A program made the translations under genes and the position numbers. Below are positions 46,528 through 55,012 of a stretch of 64,000 nucleotides of DNA, in pieces; the first letter of the stretch is position 1; each line of letters begins with the position of its first letter. The notes under the pieces are model-generated. The model had not been told where the DNA came from. It saw only the letters and a program-made list of their open reading frames with translations, and did no database searches. Source of the DNA: Rhodopseudomonas sp. AAP120 (lineage in GTDB: Bacteria; Pseudomonadota; Alphaproteobacteria; Rhizobiales; Xanthobacteraceae); contig NZ_LJIC01000017.1 of NCBI RefSeq assembly GCF_001295845.1, positions 26,192-90,191 of the forward strand. Direction: 5' to 3'.

Positions 46528-46730
46528 TCGACCGCGCCCCCCGCCACGGCGCGTAGAGCCATGAGGAATGCGGCCTCCTCGATGCCGTGCTCCTGGCAGG
46601 AATCCGCGACGGTGTGAAACGTCGCGATCGGGCAGCCGACGCAGGCCAGCTTGAAATCCAGGAACGTTCGGATCGTCGCCGGCCAATCGCGCATCACGTC
46701 TTCGACTACGCTGGTGCGGTGAATGAGCAT
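46479..46730 (-). CDS. DUF1858 domain protein
   Basis: An 83-residue protein with the DUF1858 signature: [20 protein letters not shown], then [22 protein letters not shown]. The CxxC and a later Cys are typical, as is the link to nitrosative-stress and denitrification genes. ATG 46730 follows a GGAGAGG ribosome site. It is divergent from nirK, with a TTGTGCCGCGACAA site 46 bp upstream of its start, and its 3' end overlaps the regulator gene. A role in Fe-S or NO-related chemistry is inferred from family context only. Confidence 0.85.
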   Translation of the reverse strand: MLIHRTSVVEDVMRDWPATIRTFLDFKLACVGCPIATFHTVADSCQEHGIEEAAFLMALRAVAGGAVDQGSLPSGACSASITS

Positions 46731-46775
46731 GGTCCTCTCCATCCCGCCATCATGAGAGTCTCGCGCGCATGATCG

Positions 46776-46789
46776 TTGTGCCGCGACAA
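46776..46789. promoter_or_regulatory. Fnr/NnrR-type box between DUF1858 gene and nirK
   Basis: TTGTGCCGCGACAA fits TTG-N8-CAA with inverted TTGT/ACAA ends, the spacing used by Fnr-like regulators. Its centre is 52 bp before the DUF1858 start, placing a class II start site near 46741. It is 178 bp before nirK, so control of nirK needs a longer leader. Confidence 0.6.
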
Positions 46790-46966
46790 CGTTCCGACGG
46801 ATCGCACAGGGACCTCGCACTCCTCCCATCCGACGAAGTACGGATGCGGTGCTTCCCCGAGTTGACCCGTAATCACCGCCGAGCTTGTGCTGGAACAAAC
46901 AGCCGCGCCGCAGCGAGCGCATCCTCCGGCGCGTCGAATTCAAGTCCACATGCAAGGATCACGATC

Positions 46967-48064
46967 ATGATGACCCGCAGAGATACCCTGCTGGGAGCCG
47001 CTGTCGCCACGTTGGTGCTGAGCGCACCGGCGGTGTCGTTCGCCGCCGACGAAGTCTCGAAATTGCCGCGCCAGAGCGTCGAGCTGGTCGCCCCGCCTTT
47101 CGTTCACGCGCACCAGCAGGCCACCAAGGACGGCCCGAAGGTGATCGAGTTCAAGCTGGTGGTGCAGGAAAAGGAGATGGTGATCGACGAGGACGGCACC
47201 AAATTCCAGGCGATGACGTTCAACGGGTCGATGCCGGGGCCGCTGATGGTGGTGCACCAGGGCGACTACGTCGAGCTGACGCTGGTGAATCCCGCTAATA
47301 ACACCATGCCGCACAACATCGACTTCCACGCGGCGACCGGCGCGCTCGGCGGCGGCGCGCTGACGCTAATCAATCCCGGCGAACAGGTAGTGCTGCGCTT
47401 CAAGGCCGACCGCACCGGCGTATTCGTCTATCACTGCGCACCCGGGGGCGCGATGATCCCCTGGCACGTCGTCTCCGGCATGAACGGCGCCATCATGGTG
47501 CTGCCGCGCGACGGGCTGAAGGATGGCGCCGGCAAGCCGCTGCACTACGACCGCATCTACTATATCGGCGAGCAAGACCTGTATGTGCCGCAGGACGAAA
47601 AGGGCAAATACAAGACCTACGGTTCGCCCGCCGAAGCCTATGTCGACACCCGCGAGGTGATGCGCAAGCTGACGCCGACCCATGTGGTGTTCAACGGCAA
47701 GGTCGGCGCCCTGACCGGCAAGGACGCGATGACCGCCAAGGTCGGCGAGACCGTGCTGATCGTGCATTCGCAGGCCAATCGCGACACCCGCCCGCACCTG
47801 ATCGGCGGCCATGGCGACTACGTCTGGGAGACCGGCAAATTCTCCAACGCGCCGGAGACCAATCTGGAGACGTGGTTTATCCGCGGCGGCTCTGCCGGCG
47901 CTGCGCTCTACACCTTCAAGCAGCCGGGCGTGTACGCCTACCTCAACCACAATCTGATCGAAGGTGTCGAACTCGGCGCCACGGCCCACTTCAAGGTCGA
48001 GGGTAAGTGGAACGACGACCTGATGACCCAGGTCAAGGCGCCCGCGCCGATCCCGAGCAACTGA
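46967..48064 (+). CDS. nirK: Copper-containing nitrite reductase
   Basis: NirK reduces nitrite to nitric oxide in the periplasm. The 365-residue protein has a twin-arginine signal ([18 protein letters not shown], cleavage after SFA). The T1 copper ligands are His116, Cys157, His167 and Met172. The T2 ligands are His121, His156 and a distal His in [10 protein letters not shown]. Catalytic Asp119 sits in HNIDFH. Motifs [20 protein letters not shown] and [13 protein letters not shown] are standard for the class. ATG 46967 or the adjacent 46970 is the start, with AAGGA upstream. nirV follows after a palindromic repeat. Confidence 0.98.
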   Translation: MMTRRDTLLGAAVATLVLSAPAVSFAADEVSKLPRQSVELVAPPFVHAHQQATKDGPKVIEFKLVVQEKEMVIDEDGTKFQAMTFNGSMPGPLMVVHQGDYVELTLVNPANNTMPHNIDFHAATGALGGGALTLINPGEQVVLRFKADRTGVFVYHCAPGGAMIPWHVVSGMNGAIMVLPRDGLKDGAGKPLHYDRIYYIGEQDLYVPQDEKGKYKTYGSPAEAYVDTREVMRKLTPTHVVFNGKVGALTGKDAMTAKVGETVLIVHSQANRDTRPHLIGGHGDYVWETGKFSNAPETNLETWFIRGGSAGAALYTFKQPGVYAYLNHNLIEGVELGATAHFKVEGKWNDDLMTQVKAPAPIPSN

Positions 48065-48080
48065 CCACCTCCGCGCCAAC

Positions 48081-48104
48081 GAGGTCCGCGTCCGCGCGGA
48101 CCTC
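48081..48104 (+). terminator. Hairpin downstream of nirK
   Basis: A 10 bp perfect stem (GAGGTCCGCG / CGCGGACCTC) with a TCCG loop lies 17 bp after the nirK stop. The following bases are ACTCCTT, so there is no good U-tract; it may instead stabilise the 3' end. Confidence 0.45.
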
Positions 48105-48130
48105 ACTCCTTCCCCGCCCACTTGCCCTCG

Positions 48131-48213
48131 CGTCATTGCGAGGAGCGAAGCGACGAAGCAATCCAGCGCCGTGCCCTGAGCTTCTGGATTGCTTCGCTTC
48201 GCTCGCAATGACG
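48131..48213. repeat. Palindromic intergenic repeat, family A copy 1
   Basis: An inverted repeat with outer arms CGTCATTGCGAG...CTCGCAATGACG and inner GAAGCAATCCAG/CTGGATTGCTTC. Related copies occur at 56652 and 63009. It is the common short palindrome of Rhodopseudomonas/Bradyrhizobium intergenic DNA and separates nirK from nirV. Confidence 0.9.
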
Positions 48214-48259
48214 GAGGGAAGCTTCGACACACCCCGCAGATCAGCTTCGAGTCGCCGCC

Positions 48260-49147
48260 ATGCTGCTCGCCTTCAAACTCAAGATCGCCATCGCTGCCGC
48301 TGCCGGCTTCGTCACCCCGCTGGCGATGACGCCGTTCCTGTTGGAGCCCGCTCATCTCGACCGCGCGCAAGAGTCGCGGCAAGCGATTGTCGAGGTCGCC
48401 CCCGGGACGATGTCGTATCGTTTGCCCGGCGAATTCACCCGCGCCGGCAAGCAGATCGAGGCGCCGCGGGTCGAGCTGCGCATCGATCGGCCGCTGGCGA
48501 TGATGCTGCATCAGGTCAGCGCGGCGGACTATCAGCTCTGCGTCGACGCCGGCGCCTGCCATGCGATGCCGGCCGGGCTCAATGCGCGCGCGGATCGGCC
48601 CGCCGTGCAGGTGTCGTGGCAGGACGCCAATGACTACGCGGCCTGGCTGTCCGCCCGGACCGGCGCGCAGTATCGCCTGCCGACCGACGCCGAATGGGCC
48701 TACGCGGCCGCAAGCCGCTTCCAGGACGACGGCCTCGCCGCCGACAGCGACGATCCGTCGGTGCGCTGGATCGCCCGCTACGAGCGCGAAGCGCAGATCG
48801 ACAAATCGGCGATTGCGCTGCGCAATTTCGGCGGCTTCGGCGTCAATGAGCGCGGGCTGCTCGATCTCGCTGGCAATGTCTGGGAATGGACCTCGACCTG
48901 TTTCGTCCGCACCGCGCTCGACGGCGCCGGCCGGACGCTCACGCAGACCTCGAATTGCGGCGTGCGCATCGCCGAGGGCCAGCATCGCGCCTATGTGTCG
49001 GACTTCGTCCGCGACGCCAAAGGGGGCGGCTGCTCGGCCGGCCTGCCCCCGACCCATCTCGGCTTTCGCCTGGTGCGCGAGCCGTACGACGTCCTCGCCG
49101 GGTTGCGCGCGCGGCTGAAATCAACGCTGGCTCGCACCACGCTGTGA
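48260..49147 (+). CDS. nirV: NirV, formylglycine-generating-enzyme-like protein
   Basis: A 295-residue protein with an N-terminal signal-like hydrophobic segment (FKLKIAIAAAAGFVTPLAM) and a SUMF1/FGE-type domain. It has the fold motifs VSWQDANDYAAWLSARTG, YRLPTDAEWAYAA and DLAGNVWEWTSTC, and the C-terminal HLGFRLVRE. NirV is encoded with nirK in many denitrifiers; its precise role is unsettled. The catalytic cysteines of true formylglycine enzymes are not obvious here. Confidence 0.88.
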   Translation: MLLAFKLKIAIAAAAGFVTPLAMTPFLLEPAHLDRAQESRQAIVEVAPGTMSYRLPGEFTRAGKQIEAPRVELRIDRPLAMMLHQVSAADYQLCVDAGACHAMPAGLNARADRPAVQVSWQDANDYAAWLSARTGAQYRLPTDAEWAYAAASRFQDDGLAADSDDPSVRWIARYEREAQIDKSAIALRNFGGFGVNERGLLDLAGNVWEWTSTCFVRTALDGAGRTLTQTSNCGVRIAEGQHRAYVSDFVRDAKGGGCSAGLPPTHLGFRLVREPYDVLAGLRARLKSTLARTTL

Positions 49148-49173
49148 GCTGCGTCGGCGCGCCGCAGCGGACA

Positions 49174-49187
49174 TTGACCACGGTCAA
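49174..49187 (+). promoter_or_regulatory. Fnr/FixK-type palindrome before the phosphorylase operon
   Basis: TTGACCACGGTCAA has perfect TTGAC/GTCAA half sites with a four-base centre, matching Fnr/FixK consensus spacing. The centre at 49180.5 predicts a class II start near 49222, with TCTAGC near -10, 73 bp before the GTG 49295. Confidence 0.75.
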
Positions 49188-49294
49188 TCTGCTTCGGTGC
49201 CCGAGCTTCTAGCCTCCTCGGCGCGTCGGCCGTGGCTCCCGCCTGCGCAGCATGACGCCTGAACCGGCCGCCCGGCCGGCTGCGGAGTTGCGCC

Positions 49295-50839
49295 GTGAAC
49301 GCTCCCGATCTGACCCGTCCGCCGCTGACGATCCGGCGGATCAGCCTCGACACCGGCCGTGAGAATGTCGCGGTGATCTCCCGCCGCTCGCGCGCGCTGC
49401 ATGCCGACGTGTTTCGCGGCTTCAGCCGCGTCGAACTGCGGATCGGCAGCAAGGTGTTGCTGGCGACGCTAATGATCACCGACGACGACGGGGTGATCGG
49501 TCCCGGCGAACTCGGCCTGTCGGAGCCGGCGTTTCGACGCTTCAACGAGCCGGTCGGACAAGCCGTATCGGTCGCGCCGGCGCCGCCGCCAGCCAGCATG
49601 GATGCGGTGCGCGGCAAGATCCAGGGCCGCAAGCTGAGCGAGGCCGAGATCACCGCGATCATCGACGACATCGCGCACTTCCGCTACTCCGACATGGAGA
49701 TCGCCGCATTCCTCATTAGCGCCGCACGCTTCACCTCGACGGACGAATTGCTGTCGCTAGTCAAGGCGATGGCCTCGGTCGGCACCAGGCTGCGCTGGCA
49801 ACAACCGATCGTCGCCGACAAGCATTGCATCGGCGGCATTCCCGGCAATCGCACCACGATGATCGTGGTGCCGATCGTCGCCGCGCACGGGCTGCTGGTG
49901 CCGAAGACCTCGTCGCGCGCCATCACCTCGCCGGCCGGCACCGCCGACACGATGGAAGTGCTCGCCCGCGTCGATCTCGACGTCGAACAGATGACGCGCG
50001 TGGTCAACACCTGCGGCGGATGTCTGGTCTGGGGCGGCCATGTCAATCTGTCGCCGGCCGACGATATCCTGATCTCGGTCGAGCGGCCGCTCAGCCTCGA
50101 CACGCCGGAACAGATGGTCGCCTCGATCATGTCGAAGAAGCTGGCGGCCGGCTCGACGCATCTCTTGATCGATTTTCCCGTCGGCCCCAGCGCCAAGGTG
50201 GCGAGCGCCAACGAGGCGATGCGGCTGCGCAAACTGTTCGAATTCGTCGGCGATCAGTTCGGCATCGCGGTGGAAGTGGTGACCACCGATGGTCGGCAGC
50301 CGATCGGCCGCGGCATTGGGCCGGTGCTCGAAGCGCGCGACGTGATGGCGGTGCTCGGCAACGAGCCGGGCGCGCCGGCGGACCTGCGCGAAAAGTCGCT
50401 GCGGCTCGCCGCGCATCTGCTCGAATACGATCCGCGACTACGCGGCGGAGGCGGCTACGCGCGTGCGCGCGAACTGCTCGATAGCGGCGCGGCGCTGAAG
50501 AAGATGCAGCAGATCATCGACGCGCAGGGTCCCTCGACCTGCCGCGCCGAACTCGGCACGCACGCTGCCGACGTGCTGGTGCCGAACGACGGCATCGTCA
50601 GCGCGATCGACTGCTTGCGGATCAACCGTCTCGCCCGCACCGCCGGCGCGCCGCTCGCCAAGGGCGCCGGCATCGACCTGTTCAAGAAGATCGGCGACCG
50701 CGCCACGAAGGGCGAGGCGATCTACCGGATCTACGCGTCCGAGCGCTCCGAATTCGACCTCGCGGTCGCAGCCGCGCAAACGGAGTCCGGCTTCACCATC
50801 AATCATCATACGCCGTCGGCGGTGGAGCTGGTGTCGTGA
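49295..50839 (+). CDS. AMP-phosphorylase-like/thymidine phosphorylase family enzyme
   Basis: The 514-residue protein is longer than bacterial DeoA and begins with a 90-residue barrel-like N-domain, the layout of archaeal AMP phosphorylase. The phosphate-binding loop reads [12 protein letters not shown] (about 174-185) where DeoA has [20 protein letters not shown] and the later ADGV-like DGIVSAID blocks follow. Family members cleave a nucleoside or NMP with phosphate to give base and (5-phospho)ribose-1-phosphate. It starts with GTG 49295 and shares a GTGA overlap with prs. A Fnr-type box precedes it. The substrate (AMP/NMP or thymidine) is unproven. Confidence 0.86.
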   Translation: MNAPDLTRPPLTIRRISLDTGRENVAVISRRSRALHADVFRGFSRVELRIGSKVLLATLMITDDDGVIGPGELGLSEPAFRRFNEPVGQAVSVAPAPPPASMDAVRGKIQGRKLSEAEITAIIDDIAHFRYSDMEIAAFLISAARFTSTDELLSLVKAMASVGTRLRWQQPIVADKHCIGGIPGNRTTMIVVPIVAAHGLLVPKTSSRAITSPAGTADTMEVLARVDLDVEQMTRVVNTCGGCLVWGGHVNLSPADDILISVERPLSLDTPEQMVASIMSKKLAAGSTHLLIDFPVGPSAKVASANEAMRLRKLFEFVGDQFGIAVEVVTTDGRQPIGRGIGPVLEARDVMAVLGNEPGAPADLREKSLRLAAHLLEYDPRLRGGGGYARARELLDSGAALKKMQQIIDAQGPSTCRAELGTHAADVLVPNDGIVSAIDCLRINRLARTAGAPLAKGAGIDLFKKIGDRATKGEAIYRIYASERSEFDLAVAAAQTESGFTINHHTPSAVELVS

Positions 50840-51750
50840 GCACCGCGGCGATCCAATGCCTCGCCGGCGCGCGGGACGATGCGCAGCGTCTCGGCGCCCG
50901 GCTCGGCATCCCGGTTCACACCATCGCACAGCACCGCTTTCCCGATGGCGAGATCGCCGTCACGGTCGGCCCCAGCGCCGCGACCACGATCCTGTACGTG
51001 CCGCTCGACCAGCCGAACGACAAGCTGATCACCATCCTGTTCGCCGCCGAGGCGCTGCGCAGGGGAGGTTGTCAGCGTCTGGTGCTGCTCGCGCCTTATC
51101 TTTGCTACATGCGCCAGGACATCGCGTTTCATCCCGGCGAGGCAATCAGTCAGAGGGCCATGGGCAAACTGCTGGCCTCGCTGGTCGATCGGGTCATCAC
51201 TGTCGATGCGCATCTGCATCGCACCGCCAGCCTCGGCGACGTGTTTCCGGGCATCGAGGCCGACAACCTGTCGGCGATCCCGGCGATTGCCGCCTCGCTG
51301 CGCGCGCACCCGCTTGATCCCGACACCACAGTGGTCGGTCCCGATGCCGAGGCGCAGCAATGGGTGGATGCGCTGGCCAAGCTGATCGACCGCCCCTCAA
51401 CCGTGGCCCGCAAGATCCGCCGCGGCGATCGCTCGGTCGACATCACATTCGATGATCCGTCACTGATTAAAGGCCGCACGGCTCTGCTGGTCGACGACAT
51501 CGTCTCGTCCGGCGGCACGCTGATCGCCTGCAGCAAAGCGCTGCACGCCGCGGGCGCGGCCTGGGTCGACGCGGTGATCACCCACGCGCTGTTTCCGACC
51601 ACCATGTTGCGCGAGTTGGCGCTCGCCGGTCTGCGCAGCATCCGCTCGACCCATACGGTGCCGCATTTCTCCAACAGCATCGTGCTGGACGATCTGTTCG
51701 CCGAAGCGCTCGCCCGCGAAATCAGCCGAGGTAAGGAGACCCGCGCATGA
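50836..51750 (+). CDS. prs: Ribose-phosphate pyrophosphokinase (PRPP synthetase)
   Basis: A 304-residue enzyme of the Prs family that makes PRPP from ribose-5-phosphate and ATP. It has RFPDGEIAV near the N-terminus, the [13 protein letters not shown] loop, DAHLH and the PRPP-binding [13 protein letters not shown]. It is diverged from E. coli Prs (short regulatory flexible loop, KIRRGDRS in the catalytic segment), like the second prs genes found in stress clusters, so the housekeeping prs is probably elsewhere. It starts at GTG 50836 within the preceding stop and overlaps the next start by ATGA. Confidence 0.88.
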   Translation: MSTAAIQCLAGARDDAQRLGARLGIPVHTIAQHRFPDGEIAVTVGPSAATTILYVPLDQPNDKLITILFAAEALRRGGCQRLVLLAPYLCYMRQDIAFHPGEAISQRAMGKLLASLVDRVITVDAHLHRTASLGDVFPGIEADNLSAIPAIAASLRAHPLDPDTTVVGPDAEAQQWVDALAKLIDRPSTVARKIRRGDRSVDITFDDPSLIKGRTALLVDDIVSSGGTLIACSKALHAAGAAWVDAVITHALFPTTMLRELALAGLRSIRSTHTVPHFSNSIVLDDLFAEALAREISRGKETRA

Positions 51751-53363
51751 GCGTCACGATTCGGATCTGTGGCGCTGCGCGCACCGTCACCGGCTCCTGC
51801 TATCTGATCGAGGCCAAGGGCAAGCGCCTGCTGATCGACTGCGGCCTGTTCCAGGGTCAGAAGACGCTGAAGGAACTGAACTACGGCGACTTTCCATTCC
51901 GCCCGTCGGCGATCGACGCGGTGCTGCTGACGCATGCGCATATCGACCATTGCGGTCTGCTGCCCAAGCTGGTGCGCGGCGGCTTCGACGGCCCGATCTT
52001 CGCCACCCGCGGCACCATCGACCTGTGCTCCTACATGCTGCCCGACGCCGGCAGCATCCAGGAATCCGAAGTGATGATGCTGAATCGCCGCAACGCCGCG
52101 CGTGGCAAGCCGGAGGTGGCGCCGATCTACACCCAGGCCGACGCGATCGCGACGCTGTCCTCGTTCCGTCCGGTCGACTACGAGACCTGGACCAACATCG
52201 TGCCCGGCGTGTGCGCGCGCTATTGGAACGCCGGACATCTGCTCGGCTCGGCCTCGATCGAAGTCGAGATCGCCGGCGAAGGCCGCTCGTCCTCGGCGCT
52301 GCGGCTGCTGTTCTCCGGCGACATCGGACCCGACGGCAAGCTGCTGCAGCCGGATCCGGAAGCGCCGTCGCATTTCGACTACGTGTTCTGCGAGTCGACC
52401 TATGGGGCGCGGGTGCGCGAGCCGACCTCGCCGCAGCTTCGGCACCAGCGGCTGGCCACAGAGGTCAACGCCGCCGCCGCGGCGCGCGGCGCGTTGGTGA
52501 TCCCGGCCTTCGCGGTGGAGCGGACGCAGGAACTGATCGTCGATCTGATCGACCTGATGGAGCAAGGCACGATCCCCTCCGCGCCGGTCTTCCTGGACTC
52601 GCCGCTGGCGATCCGGGCCACCGAAGTATTCCGTCGTCACGCTGCCGATCTCGACGAGGACATCGATGTCGAACGCCTGCTCAGTTCGCCGCATCTGCGC
52701 TTCACCGAGACCGTCGACGAAAGCAAGGCGATTGCCAAGCTCACCGGCTTTCACATCATCATCGCCGCCAGCGGCATGTGCGACGCCGGGCGCATTCGCC
52801 ATCATCTCAAGCGATGGCTGTGCCGCGACAGCGGCACGGTGCTGCTCGTCGGCTATCAGGCGCAAGGCACGCTCGGCCGCTTCCTCGAAGACGGCGCGCA
52901 TTCGGTGCGGATCATGGGCGACGAGATCAGCGTCAAGGCGAAGATCCGCCGCATCGATGATTATTCCGGTCATGCCGATGCCGGCGAATTAGTCCGCTGG
53001 ATCACCGAACGCCGACCGATCGACCGTGGCCTGTTTCTCACGCACGGCGAAGAAGCCTCGATGACGGCGCTGGCCGAGCGACTCGGCGGCATTGTCCCGC
53101 CTGCGAAGATTTTCCAGCCTGTGCTCGACGACGTCTACGAACTCACCAGCGCTGTGCCGACGCCGCTCGACGGTACGCATCGTCGCCGGCTCGAGCCGGA
53201 GTCCGTCGTGCAGCTCGATTGGCACAACGACATGTCCAAGCTGCTGCTCGATATCAACGAGCGGATCGAAGCCGCTGCGGATGCCCGCGCGCGCGGCGTG
53301 ATTATCCGGCGTCTGCGTCGTGCGCTCGAAGAGAACGGTCGCGCCGTGCAATCCGGTCGATAG
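51747..53363 (+). CDS. Beta-CASP metallo-beta-lactamase-fold RNase
   Basis: A 538-residue member of the CPSF73/RNase J-like MBL family. The zinc site is THAHIDHCG (H63, H65, D67, H68), with later NAGHLLGSASIE and FSGDIGPDG. The beta-CASP insert contains PAFAVERTQELIVDL, and the RMMBL C-terminal motif is DDYSGHADAGELVRW. Such proteins cut or trim RNA. Its ATG overlaps the prs stop by four bases, so it is co-translated with phosphorylase and prs. Together the three could take RNA down to bases and recycle ribose-phosphate; this is inference. Confidence 0.9.
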   Translation: MSVTIRICGAARTVTGSCYLIEAKGKRLLIDCGLFQGQKTLKELNYGDFPFRPSAIDAVLLTHAHIDHCGLLPKLVRGGFDGPIFATRGTIDLCSYMLPDAGSIQESEVMMLNRRNAARGKPEVAPIYTQADAIATLSSFRPVDYETWTNIVPGVCARYWNAGHLLGSASIEVEIAGEGRSSSALRLLFSGDIGPDGKLLQPDPEAPSHFDYVFCESTYGARVREPTSPQLRHQRLATEVNAAAAARGALVIPAFAVERTQELIVDLIDLMEQGTIPSAPVFLDSPLAIRATEVFRRHAADLDEDIDVERLLSSPHLRFTETVDESKAIAKLTGFHIIIAASGMCDAGRIRHHLKRWLCRDSGTVLLVGYQAQGTLGRFLEDGAHSVRIMGDEISVKAKIRRIDDYSGHADAGELVRWITERRPIDRGLFLTHGEEASMTALAERLGGIVPPAKIFQPVLDDVYELTSAVPTPLDGTHRRRLEPESVVQLDWHNDMSKLLLDINERIEAAADARARGVIIRRLRRALEENGRAVQSGR

Positions 53364-53491
53364 CGGTAGCCGGAAACGGGGTTAACGAAATTTGGCGGGA
53401 AGGCACGCGATTCGCTTGCAACAATCGCATTTGCGTTTCCCCGTAGACTGTGTGCTAGACTATTTCGCAGACGCGAGATGCGGGGGACGCT

Positions 53492-53695
53492 ATGGTCGCG
53501 AACTATCATGTCGCTGTCGGCGATCAGAATGCGCTTGGGCAATATCTGGTCGACCGCACGGTCAGCACCGACAAGCGTCCGCACCTGCGGATCGCCTGCA
53601 TTCATTGCGGGGAAGAATATCTGGCCGCCGACGTCAATTTCCACCATTGCAAATGCCCGTCCTGCCAGAGCGGCGAAGGCACCCGCCTGTTCTGA
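53492..53695 (+). CDS. Small zinc-ribbon protein
   Basis: A 67-residue protein with C36-x2-C39 and C53-x-C55-x2-C58, plus His51 and His52, enough for one zinc site. The start ATG 53492 has a GGGGG stretch a few bases upstream. No other domain is seen. It follows the RNase gene by 128 bp in the same direction. It may bind RNA or a protein partner, but no family is recognised. Confidence 0.75.
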   Translation: MVANYHVAVGDQNALGQYLVDRTVSTDKRPHLRIACIHCGEEYLAADVNFHHCKCPSCQSGEGTRLF

Positions 53696-53848
53696 GCAGT
53701 TCCAGCCGGATCCCTGCCTCCGGTCGGCCCTCCAACTCCCTCAATCCTTTGCTGGAATCGCTCTAATCGCGACACTCCGTCGCTGCTCGCTCCGGTGCCC
53801 CTGAGCTACTGAATTGGGTCTCAGCAGACCCCTTCAGGAGCCCGCCGC

Positions 53849-54862
53849 ATGAGCCGCTTTCGCGCCGCTGCCGTCGTCCTTGCCGCAGTCCTTCTGCCGT
53901 TGCCGGCCGGCGCCGCCGAACAGGTCAACGTCTATACCTATCGCGAGACCAAGCTGGTGCAGCCGCTGTTCGAGGCCTTCACCAAGGACACCGGCATCGC
54001 CGTCAACGTGATCTCGGCAAGTTCCGGGCTGGAACAACGGATCAAGGCGGAGGGCGACAAGAGCCCGGCCGACGTGCTGCTGACTGTGGATATCGGACGG
54101 ATCGACGAGGCCGTGCAGGCCGGCATCACCCAGCCGATCGGCTCCGCGGTGATCGACGAGACCGTGCCGGCGCGCTACCGCGATCCGAACGGTCATTGGG
54201 CCGGCATCTCGATGCGCGCCCGCGTGATCTACGCCTCGAAAGACCGCGTCAAGCAGAACGCGATCACGTACGAGGAGCTGGCCGACCCGAAGTGGAAAGG
54301 CAAGATCTGCATCCGCTCCGGCCAGCACATCTACAACAACGCGCTGTTCGCCGCCTACGTCGCCAAGCACGGCGAAGCCAAGGCCGAGGAATGGCTGCGC
54401 GGCCTCAAGGCCAATCTGGCGCAGAAGCCGTCGGGGGGCGACCGCGAAACCGCGCGCGACGTCGCCGCCGGCAAATGCGACATCGGCATCGGCAACACCT
54501 ACTATTGGGCGCTGATGATGAACAACGATCCCGACAAGAAGCCGTGGGCGGAAGCCACCAAGGTGATCCTGCCGACGTTCGAAGGCGGCGGCACCCACGT
54601 CAATCTGTCCGGCGTGTTGCTCGCCAAGCACGCGCCCAACAAGGCCAACGGTCTGAAGCTGATCGAATGGCTCGCCGGCGAAAAGGCGCAACAGATCTAC
54701 GCCGACGCCAACTACGAATACCCGATCCGCCCCGGCGTGCCGCTCAATCCGACCATCGCCGGCTACGGCAAGCTGACCGCGGATTCGCTTCCGATCGCCA
54801 AGATCGCCGCGGAGCGCAAGACCGCCTCGACGCTGGTCGACAAGGTTGGATTCGACAACTGA
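53849..54862 (+). CDS. fbpA: Ferric iron ABC transporter, substrate-binding protein
   Basis: A 337-residue periplasmic protein with a signal peptide (RAAAVVLAAVLLPLPAGAA, cut before EQVNVYTYRE). It begins NVYTYRETKLVQPLFEAF and has the iron-binding tyrosine pair in GIGNTYYWALM, both typical of FbpA/AfuA proteins. It delivers Fe3+ to the permease encoded next. A 6 bp hairpin (GGGTCT/AGACCC, 53816-53831) and CAGGAG lie in the leader. A 143 bp gap containing a palindromic repeat separates it from the permease gene. Confidence 0.93.
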   Translation: MSRFRAAAVVLAAVLLPLPAGAAEQVNVYTYRETKLVQPLFEAFTKDTGIAVNVISASSGLEQRIKAEGDKSPADVLLTVDIGRIDEAVQAGITQPIGSAVIDETVPARYRDPNGHWAGISMRARVIYASKDRVKQNAITYEELADPKWKGKICIRSGQHIYNNALFAAYVAKHGEAKAEEWLRGLKANLAQKPSGGDRETARDVAAGKCDIGIGNTYYWALMMNNDPDKKPWAEATKVILPTFEGGGTHVNLSGVLLAKHAPNKANGLKLIEWLAGEKAQQIYADANYEYPIRPGVPLNPTIAGYGKLTADSLPIAKIAAERKTASTLVDKVGFDN

Positions 54863-54891
54863 ACGTCGTCACGCCTCCGCCACGCGCGCGG

Positions 54892-55012
54892 CCTCCTCAT
54901 CGTGAGGAGCCCTGCGAAGCCCGCAGGGCGGAGCTGGGCGTCTCGAAGGATGAGGCCACGGCGCACGTCCTCATGGTTCGAGACGGCGCTACGCGCCTCC
55001 TCACTATGAGGA
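54892..55012. repeat. Palindromic repeat, family B, overlapping the permease start
   Basis: Outer arms at 54894-54909 and 54997-55012 match 15 of 16 positions as an inverted repeat (TCCTCATCGTGAGGAG / CTCCTCACTATGAGGA). A nested pair (TCTCGAAGGATGAGG / CCTCATGGTTCGAGA) lies inside. It is different from family A and typical of Bradyrhizobium-type genomes. Confidence 0.9.

Noticed and set aside
51150..52973. 607-residue open frame opposite prs and the RNase gene
   Set aside because: Antisense shadow; the + strand frames carry catalytic motifs and translational overlaps.
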